Below, in pieces: positions 15,567 to 22,033 of a DNA stretch of 22,866 nucleotides. The notes beneath the pieces are model-generated. The model saw nothing but the letters and a program-made list of their open reading frames with translations. It ran no database searches and was not told the origin of the DNA. Within the stretch, counting starts at the first letter, position 1. The number at the start of each line of letters is the position of its first letter. This DNA is from Pseudomonas sp. SST3 (GTDB taxonomy: Bacteria; Pseudomonadota; Gammaproteobacteria; Pseudomonadales; Pseudomonadaceae): assembly GCF_003325755.1 (NCBI RefSeq), contig NZ_QORI02000036.1, positions 1 through 22,866 of the forward strand. Reading direction: 5' to 3'. A program made the translations under genes and the position numbers.

Positions 15567-15824
15567 TCAAGCCGTTTGCGGGTTCACCAGGCGATACACC
15601 GCCTCGACGACATCGCCTACGGTGCGTACCGACTTGAACTCCTCAGCGGCGATTTTCTTGCCGGTCTGACGCTTGATGTGATCGATCAGGTCGACGGCGT
15701 CGATGCTGTCGATTTCCAGGTCCTGATAGAGGTTGGCGTCGAGGCTGATGCGCTCGGGGTCGAGTTCGAAGAGTTCGACCAGCGCATCGCGCAGGGTCTG
15801 GAAGATCTCGTTGCGACTGTTCAC
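15567..15824 (-). CDS. apeF: Acyl carrier protein ApeF
   Basis: An 85-residue acyl carrier protein. The phosphopantetheine site is Ser40 in the IDSIDAVDL motif, preceded by a predicted first helix with an acidic LFELDPERI stretch and followed by the usual acidic recognition helix. It is one of two tandem ACPs that carry starter and growing chain in aryl polyene synthesis. The ATG start lies 12 bases after the stop of the other ACP and follows GGAG. It differs clearly from the neighbouring ACP, so the pair is specialised rather than a recent duplication. Confidence 0.9.
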   Translation of the reverse strand: MNSRNEIFQTLRDALVELFELDPERISLDANLYQDLEIDSIDAVDLIDHIKRQTGKKIAAEEFKSVRTVGDVVEAVYRLVNPQTA

Positions 15825-15836
15825 GTTGGGCTCTCC

Positions 15837-16100
15837 TCAGGCGGCGGCGCGGTTGGCGCTAACGTAGGCGGCCAGGCTGTCAACGCTGGCGAAATGTTTG
15901 CGGGTGTCCTTGGCGTCGGCGTCGATCTTGATGCCGAAGCGCTTCTGAATCGCCAGGCCCAACTCCAGCGCGTCGACCGAGTCCAGCCCGAGTCCTTCGC
16001 CGAAAAGCGGTTGATCGGCTGCTATATCATCCGGGCCGAGGTCTTCCAGACCCAGGGCGTCGATGATCAGTTGCTTGATCTCAAGCTGCAGTTGGCTCAT
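15837..16100 (-). CDS. apeE: Acyl carrier protein ApeE
   Basis: An 87-residue acyl carrier protein with the attachment Ser41 in GLGLDSVDALEL. The ALGLEDLGPDDI stretch before it and the acidic helix after it fit the ACP fold; the C-terminus is alanine-rich. The ATG at 16100 overlaps the end of apeD by 20 bases, in the order expected for apeD-E-F. It would receive the aryl starter from ApeH or malonyl groups from the housekeeping FabD, because no malonyltransferase or phosphopantetheinyl transferase gene lies in the window. Confidence 0.9.
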   Translation of the reverse strand: MSQLQLEIKQLIIDALGLEDLGPDDIAADQPLFGEGLGLDSVDALELGLAIQKRFGIKIDADAKDTRKHFASVDSLAAYVSANRAAA

Positions 16101-16869
16101 CGAGTGCGAGCTCCTTTATAAAGTGTCGGTGCAGATGGTCATTGAGTCGCCGCGAGGCGATGGGTGCCGCTCCCCGCGCGGCGAATGTCTGCGGGTCGAT
16201 GTCCTCCCCGACGCGCAGGTGAAAATGAAAACGTCGTGCCGGAATGCGGTACCAGGGCTCGGCCTTGGTCAGGGTGGTGGGCGACACCGTGATCACCACC
16301 GGCGTTACCAGGCTTGCGCCGCGCAGGGCGATGGCCGCTGCGCCCCGATGGAACTGCGGCGCCTGGCCGGGCGTGGTGCGAGTGCCTTCGGGAAAGATGA
16401 TCAGTGTCTGGCCCTGTTGCAGCGCATCGGCCGCGTCATCGAGCATCTCGGCGCTGCCGTTGTTACTGATGTACTGCGCCGCGCGGATCGGACCCCGGGT
16501 GAACGGATTGTCCCATAGGCTTTGCTTGACCACGCAGTTGGCGTCGCGGATCAGCGCGATCAGTACCACCACGTCGATCAGCGAAGGATGGTTGGCGATC
16601 ACCAGCTGTCCAGGGCGGCCGAGACGCTCCGCGCCTTCGACTTCATAGGTCAGCACGCCGCTGCGATACATGAACTGAACGAACAGCCAGAACAGCCGGC
16701 TCACCGTCTGACGAGCCCGGCGACGGCGTGTGGCAGCATCGCCTGGCAGCAGGCCAAGCAACGGAAAGACGACCAACCGCAGGCAAAGCCCACCGAGACC
16801 GAACAGGGCGAATGACAGCCCGGTCGCGACCAGGCGCCACAGCCAGGGAGCGTTGGGCCTGCTGTTCAA
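16081..16869 (-). CDS. apeD: Lysophospholipid-type acyltransferase ApeD (PlsC family)
   Basis: A 262-residue membrane-bound acyltransferase of the PlsC/LPLAT family. The HX4D motif is NHPSLID (His94, Asp99) and the second motif is FPEGTRT at 159-165. A hydrophobic N-terminal segment (about 14-41) should place it in the inner membrane. I choose the TTG at 16869 because it overlaps the TGA that closes apeC in its restored frame (TTGA) and gives the usual family N-terminus, starting MNSRPNAPWLW. The longer open frame back to 16944 is possible but overlaps apeC coding sequence. It likely transfers an acyl or polyenoyl group to a lipid carrier. Confidence 0.82.
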   Translation of the reverse strand: MNSRPNAPWLWRLVATGLSFALFGLGGLCLRLVVFPLLGLLPGDAATRRRRARQTVSRLFWLFVQFMYRSGVLTYEVEGAERLGRPGQLVIANHPSLIDVVVLIALIRDANCVVKQSLWDNPFTRGPIRAAQYISNNGSAEMLDDAADALQQGQTLIIFPEGTRTTPGQAPQFHRGAAAIALRGASLVTPVVITVSPTTLTKAEPWYRIPARRFHFHLRVGEDIDPQTFAARGAAPIASRRLNDHLHRHFIKELALDEPTAA

Positions 16870-17596
16870 CAAGTCTGCTGCCAGTTCCAACGGCGTCTCC
16901 CCATCGATGCTGAAAGGTGGGCTGCTCGTTGAGCAACGCGCCAATCAGCTCGATCGCGTGCGGTCGCTGTGTCAGCGCCTCATGCCCATCGGCGGCTTCA
17001 AGGCTCAGTTGCCAGGTGCTGCCCGGCTTGAGCAGCAGCGCCACGGCGTAGGGAAAGCTGACATCGCTGATCCAGGGGGCATAAACGGCGGGAGTCTGGT
17101 CCTCGGCGATCACCACCAGAACGGCCGGTGCACCCTCGCCGAGCAGTAGGGAGGCCTCAAGCACGGCATGTTCCAGGCCATCGCCCTCCGCGGCGAGCGC
17201 GGTCATTTCGCTGGGGTCATTCTGCTGGATCGACCAGAGGCCAATGATCGCGTTGTGCACCGATAGACTGAACTGCGTTGGGGAAAGGGGCTCGTCGCTC
17301 GCCAGGTCATTGAGGATGGCGAAGGTGCGTGCGGTTTCGCCGTGTCGTGAGGCGTAAACCAGGGGCATCGCTGGCTGCCCGGCAGCCAGAGGCGCAGCCA
17401 CGGCGAACACCATGCGCGCCAGGCGACTCAGGCGCCGGCGCTGCATAGACGGCAAAAAGCTCACGTCCGGCTGTGCGTCGCTGCCCGACGGGTCGCACGG
17501 ATCTCTGGCCCAAATTGCCCAGTCGTCGGCGCTCGCCAGACCCGGAGCCCAGGCCTGCCATTGATCGATATCGAATTGAATCACGCGAGAACTCAC
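16866..17596 (-). CDS. apeC: Ketosynthase-like chain-length factor ApeC, apparent frameshift near the end
   Basis: Residues 1 to about 227 match the short, truncated ketosynthase-like chain-length factor ApeC, with WQAWAPG at 13-19 and SLSVHNAIIGLW at 110-121 where an active ketosynthase would have its catalytic Cys. Such proteins pair with ApeO. The GTG start at 17596 has a modest GGACGAG upstream. Around 16905-16925 the frame must shift by one base: the original frame runs on for 90 codons of non-family sequence inside apeD, whereas the shifted frame ends properly with GRRRWNWQQTC and a TGA at 16868..16866 that overlaps the apeD start. This is either a real one-base deletion affecting the last ~20 residues or a sequencing error. 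Confidence 0.75.
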
Positions 17597-17597
17597 C

Positions 17598-17613
17598 GGC
17601 TCGTCCGCGAGCC
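17598..17613 (-). promoter_or_regulatory. Hairpin over the apeC ribosome binding site
   Basis: A perfect 6-bp inverted repeat, GGCTCG-CGGA-CGAGCC, ends one base before the GTG start of apeC. The only Shine-Dalgarno-like bases (GGACGAG) lie in the loop and 3' arm, so folding could limit translation of the first cluster gene. The effect is inferred from sequence only. Confidence 0.35.
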
Positions 17614-17681
17614 TTGTTATTGACGTGTCGACGTCCCTGTACAGCGACTATCGGTAAATTGTCCGCCGTGAAAGTGGCGGC

Positions 17682-17710
17682 ATTATCCAATCGCGATCCG
17701 ACTGAGGCAA
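17682..17710 (-). promoter_or_regulatory. Likely sigma-70 promoter of the aryl polyene operon
   Basis: On the minus strand a -35 element TTGCCT (17710..17705) is separated by exactly 17 bases from a -10 element GATAAT (17687..17682). They match the consensus at 4/6 and 5/6 positions. Transcription would start near 17675 and leave a leader of about 80 bases before apeC. It lies in the 290-base non-coding stretch between trxC and apeC, the natural place for the operon promoter. No other gene is seen in that stretch. Confidence 0.5.
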
Positions 17711-17723
17711 ACGTTGCTTGAAA

Positions 17724-17733
17724 TATCCGGATA
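17724..17733. promoter_or_regulatory. Palindrome upstream of the operon promoter
   Basis: TATCCGGATA is a perfect 10-bp palindrome lying 13 bases upstream of the predicted -35 element. Its position fits an activator or repressor site for a dimeric regulator. No regulator gene is found in the window, so any such control would act in trans. Short palindromes also occur by chance. Confidence 0.25.
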
Positions 17734-17886
17734 AAAGGTGCGCTTGCTTCGCGGAACCGGCTTGAAAGTGCGAGGTCAGTTATAGGTTTTTCTGGCGAGT
17801 CGGATCATGGCGTCCAACCTCACCGAAACGAAGCGTACCGAACGGACGCTGCATCGCTGGTTGGCCGTTCGATCCGGGGTGGCTTG

Positions 17887-18321
17887 TCAGATCCCATGTT
17901 GGCTGAGCCATGCCATCAGCGGCGGCAGCGGTAAAGCACCACTCTGGCGGGCAACCTCACGGCCTTCCTTGAATAGGATAAGGCTAGGAATCGAGCGGAT
18001 ACCGAGGCGGGCTGAAAGCTGCGGGTTGGCTTCGCTGTCCAGCTTTCCGAACCTGCATCGTCCCTGTAATTGGGTGGCGGCTTGGGTGAACGTAGGAGCG
18101 AAGCTTCGGCACGGCCCGCACCAGCTCGCCCATACATCCACTAGCAGCGGCAGATCACCCTTTATCTGATTAGCGAACTGGCTTTCTTGCAGGTCGAACG
18201 GCTTGCTGGGCAATGCTTCGGCCTTGCATCGACCGCAGTGGGGCGAATCCTGCAAGCGATTGGCGGGGATGCGATTCAGACCCGCGCACTGTGCGCAGGG
18301 GATGATCAACGAGTCAGACAT
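17887..18321 (-). CDS. trxC: Thioredoxin 2 (zinc-binding thioredoxin)
   Basis: A 144-residue cytoplasmic thioredoxin of the TrxC type. The N-terminal zinc-binding part has two CxxC pairs (Cys9/Cys12 and Cys29/Cys32), and the thioredoxin domain has the redox site WCGPC at 67-71 (VDVWASWCGPC) and the cis-proline loop SIPSLILF. It reduces protein disulfides and is linked to oxidative stress in other bacteria. The ATG at 18321 follows GGAG. It is separated from the pigment operon by 290 bases and from metY by 76 bases, so it is likely independently expressed. Upstream, TTGATA and ACATTA with 17-base spacing form only a weak promoter candidate. Confidence 0.93.
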   Translation of the reverse strand: MSDSLIIPCAQCAGLNRIPANRLQDSPHCGRCKAEALPSKPFDLQESQFANQIKGDLPLLVDVWASWCGPCRSFAPTFTQAATQLQGRCRFGKLDSEANPQLSARLGIRSIPSLILFKEGREVARQSGALPLPPLMAWLSQHGI

Positions 18322-18397
18322 GGCGAGGCTCCACAGCGGTATTTCCTTAATGTGGTGCCTCGCATCCTGATATCAAGCCTCTCTTGGGTCGTTGACA

Positions 18398-19678
18398 CTA
18401 CTCCGCGTTGGCAGCGTCCAGGGCTTGAGTCAGATCGGCAAGGATGTCGTCAATGTGCTCAATGCCAATCGACAGTCGGATCAGGTCTTGGGAAACCCCA
18501 GCTCGGTCGAGCTCTTCGGCATTCAACTGGCGGTGCGTGGTACTGGCGGGATGGCACGCCAGCGATTTGGCATCGCCGATGTTGACCAGGCGCACGACGA
18601 GCTTGAGCGCATCGATAAAGCGCGCACCCGCTTCAATGCCGCCCTTGATCCCAAAGCAGAGAATCGACGCCGGGGTGCCGCGCATGTAGCGACAAGCCAG
18701 CGCGTGCTCGGGGTGATCAGCCAGCCCTGCGTATTTCACCCAGGCCACCTGTGGGTGCGTCTTTAGGTAGTTGGCGACTTTCATCGCGTTTTCGCAGTGC
18801 CGCTCCATGCGCAGCGCAAGTGTCTCCAGGCCTTGTAGGATCAGGAACGAGTTGAACGGCGAAATTGCGGCGCCCATGTTCCGCAGCGGCACCACCCGGC
18901 AGCGGCCGATGAAAGCGGCTGGGCCGAACGCCTCGGTGTAGGTGACGCCGTGATAGGACACGTCTGGCGTGTTGAGCAGCGCAAAGCGCTCCTTGTGCTG
19001 CGCCCATGGGAACTTGCCGGAGTCGACCACGATGCCACCGATGCTGGTGCCGTGGCCGCCCATGTACTTGGTCAGCGAATGCACCACGATGTCGGCGCCA
19101 TGCTCGATTGGCCGGCAGAGCACTGGCGTGGCGACCGTGTTATCCACGATCAGTGGGACACCATGACGGTGCGCGGCGTCTGCCAGGGCCTGCAGATCAA
19201 TGACATTGCCGGCGGGGTTGCCAATCGACTCGCAGAACACGGCCTTTGTGCGGTCGTCAATCAATGCCTCCAGCGCAGCGATGTCATCATGGGCGGCGAA
19301 GCGCACCTCGATGCCTTGGCGCGGCAGCGTATGAGCGAACAGGTTGTAAGTTCCGCCGTAGAGTTTGGCGACCGAGACAATGTTATCGCCCACTTCGGCG
19401 ATCGTCTGGATGGCATAGGTGATCGCCGCCATTCCAGAAGCCACTGCAAGCGCAGCCACGCCGCCCTCCAGTGCCGCCACGCGCTGCTCGAGCACGTCGG
19501 TGGTGGGGTTCATGATGCGCGTGTAGATATTGCCCGGAATCTTTAAATCGAACAGGTCCGCGCCATGCTGGGTATCGTCGAACGCGTACGAGGTGGTCTG
19601 ATAGATCGGTACTGCGGCCGCGCGGGTCGTCGGGTCCGGACTGTAACCCGCTTGTATCGCGAGAGTTTCCAGCTTCAT
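18398..19678 (-). CDS. metY: O-acetylhomoserine sulfhydrylase MetY
   Basis: A 426-residue PLP-dependent Cys/Met metabolism enzyme. It makes homocysteine from O-acetylhomoserine and sulfide, or the related reaction with methanethiol. The PLP Lys is at 204 in VHSLTKYMGGHG; other family marks are YTRIMNPTTDVLEQR, the cofactor-contact segments ASGMAA and the VDNTVATP loop, and the C-terminal SIGIEHIDDI. The length and the PTT-DVLE pattern favour MetY over MetB/MetC/MetZ. The ATG at 19678 has a strong AAGGAG 8 bases upstream. It probably follows the permease gene in its own unit, 92 bases downstream. Confidence 0.92.
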   Translation of the reverse strand: MKLETLAIQAGYSPDPTTRAAAVPIYQTTSYAFDDTQHGADLFDLKIPGNIYTRIMNPTTDVLEQRVAALEGGVAALAVASGMAAITYAIQTIAEVGDNIVSVAKLYGGTYNLFAHTLPRQGIEVRFAAHDDIAALEALIDDRTKAVFCESIGNPAGNVIDLQALADAAHRHGVPLIVDNTVATPVLCRPIEHGADIVVHSLTKYMGGHGTSIGGIVVDSGKFPWAQHKERFALLNTPDVSYHGVTYTEAFGPAAFIGRCRVVPLRNMGAAISPFNSFLILQGLETLALRMERHCENAMKVANYLKTHPQVAWVKYAGLADHPEHALACRYMRGTPASILCFGIKGGIEAGARFIDALKLVVRLVNIGDAKSLACHPASTTHRQLNAEELDRAGVSQDLIRLSIGIEHIDDILADLTQALDAANAE

Positions 19679-19770
19679 GGCGTGCTCCTTGTCGTTGTTC
19701 GTCGAGTCAAAGACCAGAGAGCATGAAACTGAACGCCAACTCGGTCAATGATCCAGAACAACACCTCCTG

Positions 19771-21561
19771 TCAGAGCGGAGTGAGCGGCCAGAATAGTGG
19801 AATCACCAGTGTCGCGACGACCCACAGCAAGAGATTCAGCGGAATGCCGACTTTGAGAAAGTCGACGAAGCGATAGCCACCGGCGTTGTAGACAAAGGTG
19901 TTGGTTTGATAACCGATGGGCGTGGCGAAACTGGCGCTGGCGGCGAACATCACCGCGACCACGAAGGCGCGAGGGTCGATGCCGAGCTGCTGAGCGAGGC
20001 CGATCGCGATCGGAGTGACCAGCACGGCGACCGCATTGTTGGACAGGATCTCGGTGAGCACCGATGTGAACAGGTAGATGAACCCCAGCATGAACAGCGG
20101 CCCAGCCCAGGGCGTCAGGTCGACGACACTGGAGACGATCAGCTCGACCAGCCCGACCTTGTTCATCGCCACGCTGATGGCGAGCATGCCGAAGATCAGG
20201 CTGAGAATCTTCCAGTCCACCGCCTTGTAGGCATCTTCGACATCCAGGCAGCGAGTGGCCAGCACCGCGGCGGCCCCCATGATCGCCAGGCCTTCGATGG
20301 GCATCACGCCGAACGCCGCCAACAACATCACCATCAACGTAGTGCCAATGGCGATTGGCGCTTTGTCACGGCGAAACGCGCGCTCTTGCACGGCGTTGAG
20401 GCTGATCAGCTCACCGTTGTCGGCGAAGCGCTTGATTTGTGCCGGCGTGCCCTCGACCAGCATCACGTCACCGAACTGCAACTGGAAGTCGTCCAGATTG
20501 CCCTGAATGTTCTCGTCCTGGCGGTGCACCGCCAGGACGTTGATGCCGTAGCGGGCGCTGAGGTCGAGGTCACGCATCGGTCGGTGGCTGTAACGCGAAT
20601 TGCGACCGACAATGGCTTCGGCGAGCACTTCATCCTCACTGCTGATGGTTTCGAAGGCATCGCCACGGTTGAACGTCAGATGCCCGCTGCCACGCAGCTC
20701 GACCACATCCTTCACCTGCCCGTGGATCACCAGAACATCGCCAGCGAGCAGGCTGAAGTCCTGTTCCGGCCGGCTGTGCAGATGAACGCCACGGTTGACT
20801 TGTAGCACCTGCAAGCCGCTGCCGCCGTTGAGGTTGGCTTCAGCAATGCTCTTGCCTATCACTGGCGAGCCCTGCGGGACGCGGAGCTCACTCATGAAGG
20901 TGCGATCGAGCCTCGGCCCGAGCAGCTTGGACAGTGTGTCGCGTTCCGGCAGCAGCCGCTTGCCGATGGTCATCATGTAGAGCATGCCGGCCGCGGCGAG
21001 CACCAGTGCGGCACCGGTGATCTCGAACATGCCGAACGGTGGAAGGCCAGCCTTGCGCGCCACACCATCGACCAGAATGTTGGTGGAGGTGCCGATCATC
21101 GTCAGCGTGCCGCCAAGGATGGTGGCGTACGAAAGCGGAATCAGCAGCTTCGAAGGCGTGGTGCCGGCACGCTTGGCCAGCGAGATCGCCACCGGCGTCA
21201 GGATCGCGACCACCGGAGTGTTATTGAGAAAGGCTGAAATAACCAACGCGGTAATCGTCAGTCCGCCGAGCACCCGGGTCGGGCTGGTGCCGACGAGCCC
21301 GCCCAGCCAATTGCCCAGCGCATCGATGCAACCGGTGCGCTCCAGCGCCGCGGATATCACGAACATGCAGGCGATGGTGACGGGCGCGGAATTTGATAAC
21401 ACCCCAAGTACTTCCGCCGGAGTCAGCAACTGGCTCGCGATCAGCACCGCCACGGCGATCGCCACAACGATGTCCGGACTCCACGTCTCGCGCACGAAGG
21501 ACACCAGCACCCACAGCAACAAGGCGCAGACGAACAAAAGCGGCAGCGAATCGAAGAGCAT
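19771..21561 (-). CDS. SLC13-family permease with two RCK_C (TrkA-C) domains
   Basis: A 596-residue membrane transporter of the SLC13/DASS (CitMHS-like) group. Membrane segments are seen at about 5-21, 30-46, 60-75, 96-130, 137-158 and 175-193; residues about 205-385 form a cytoplasmic insert of two RCK_C repeats, each ending in a GDVLVIHG- or GDVMLVEG-type strand; a second membrane half follows. Substrate and sodium motifs NNTP (113-116), GTSTN and SNNA are present. Family members move dicarboxylates or sulfate with sodium. The neighbour metY makes a sulfur substrate plausible, but this is inference. The ATG at 21561 has AAGGA upstream and is preferred to the open frame start at 21594. Confidence 0.85.
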   Translation of the reverse strand: MLFDSLPLLFVCALLLWVLVSFVRETWSPDIVVAIAVAVLIASQLLTPAEVLGVLSNSAPVTIACMFVISAALERTGCIDALGNWLGGLVGTSPTRVLGGLTITALVISAFLNNTPVVAILTPVAISLAKRAGTTPSKLLIPLSYATILGGTLTMIGTSTNILVDGVARKAGLPPFGMFEITGAALVLAAAGMLYMMTIGKRLLPERDTLSKLLGPRLDRTFMSELRVPQGSPVIGKSIAEANLNGGSGLQVLQVNRGVHLHSRPEQDFSLLAGDVLVIHGQVKDVVELRGSGHLTFNRGDAFETISSEDEVLAEAIVGRNSRYSHRPMRDLDLSARYGINVLAVHRQDENIQGNLDDFQLQFGDVMLVEGTPAQIKRFADNGELISLNAVQERAFRRDKAPIAIGTTLMVMLLAAFGVMPIEGLAIMGAAAVLATRCLDVEDAYKAVDWKILSLIFGMLAISVAMNKVGLVELIVSSVVDLTPWAGPLFMLGFIYLFTSVLTEILSNNAVAVLVTPIAIGLAQQLGIDPRAFVVAVMFAASASFATPIGYQTNTFVYNAGGYRFVDFLKVGIPLNLLLWVVATLVIPLFWPLTPL

Positions 21562-21744
21562 GAACGTCCTTAACCTGGCGTAACGACCAACCAACAGAGC
21601 GGCCCCGCGCGAACGATAGGGGTCGGCGCTTAGAGAGTCTAGAAACGTTTGTTCTGCTTTATATGCTGTCTAGTTATATATCCGCTGCTCATCACCGCTT
21701 CGGCCTATGAGAGCATCCCGCTGCAGGCGCGCAGCCAGCAACGA
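21562..21744. other. Non-coding stretch upstream of the permease, AT-rich
   Basis: There is no gene here. The middle part (about 21640-21690) is strikingly AT-rich with several TATA-like hexamers on both strands (ATATATAAC, CATATAAAG on the minus strand), so it very likely holds the permease promoter. I could not match any -10 candidate to a convincing -35 element at normal spacing, so no promoter is called. Confidence 0.4.
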
Positions 21745-21767
21745 AAAGCCGCGCAATGCGCGGCTTT
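21745..21767 (-). terminator. Rho-independent terminator of the original tRNA gene
   Basis: A perfect 10-bp inverted repeat, AAAGCCGCGC-AAT-GCGCGGCTTT, gives a GC-rich stem followed on the minus strand by a short T-run (CTTTTCGTT). It lies 8 bases beyond the 3' end of the tRNA fragment at 21776-21817, the usual place for a tRNA terminator. It may also work from the other side with its symmetrical A/T ends. Confidence 0.75.
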
Positions 21768-21775
21768 GAAGATGT

Positions 21776-21817
21776 TGGGCCCACACGGACTCGAACCGTG
21801 GACCAAGGATTATGAGT
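21776..21817 (-). repeat. 3' half of a CAU-anticodon tRNA gene (attachment-site remnant)
   Basis: On the minus strand this segment reads from the anticodon loop CTCATAA through the variable region to the T-arm (CACGGTTCGAGTCCGTG, a perfect 5-bp stem around TTCGAGT) and the 3' acceptor strand GGGCCCA. The anticodon would be CAU (tRNA-Met or lysidine-type tRNA-Ile). The 5' half is missing: after 21817 the sequence gives no D-arm and no matching 5' acceptor strand, and the 5' arm of the anticodon stem is wrong. The next bases after the discriminator are ACA, not CCA. Such 3' halves are typical of the copy left at the distal end of an element integrated in a tRNA gene. Confidence 0.75.
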
Positions 21818-21865
21818 TGCCTTGAAGCGCTGCAAGCCCAGTAAAATCGTGAGTAGCTTAGCGCA

Positions 21866-21969
21866 GGTACAGTGAGCTGAAAGTAGCGTCGTAGAGCTGG
21901 TTAAGCGTAATTGAGCGAAATCTGTAAAAGCTGGGCACTGTACCGTCAGTGTGCCGATATTTGTACCGT
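21866..21969. repeat. Short repeats near the element end (TGTACCGT / GGTACAGT)
   Basis: TGTACCGT occurs twice as a direct repeat 23 bases apart (21939-21946 and 21962-21969). GGTACAGT at 21866-21873 is the exact inverse of ACTGTACC at 21937-21944. Clustered direct and inverted octamers close to an attachment site resemble arm-type sites of tyrosine recombinases. This is a pattern match only. Confidence 0.35.
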
Positions 21970-22015
21970 GAGAAGGGGGGGCGTACAGAGCAAGATTGGC
22001 CTAAAGCTGGCCAAG

Positions 22016-22033
22016 AGCCTGAGGCTTCAGGCT
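22016..22033 (-). terminator. Hairpin at the stop of the PIN-like gene
   Basis: AGCCTGA-AGCC-TCAGGCT (minus strand) is a 7-bp perfect stem that contains the stop codon of the gene ending at 22027. It could slow transcription or protect the mRNA end. There is no T-run after it, so terminator function is doubtful. A second small inverted repeat, TTGGCC/GGCCAA, follows at about 21997-22014. Confidence 0.3.

Noticed and set aside
16643..16868. Continuation of the apeC frame as a 317-residue protein
   Set aside because: The extra residues overlap conserved apeD sequence in another frame and have no ketosynthase character; the shifted frame gives a natural end.
21776..21860. Intact tRNA gene
   Set aside because: No D-arm, no 5' acceptor strand and a mismatched anticodon stem on the 5' side; only the 3' half is present.
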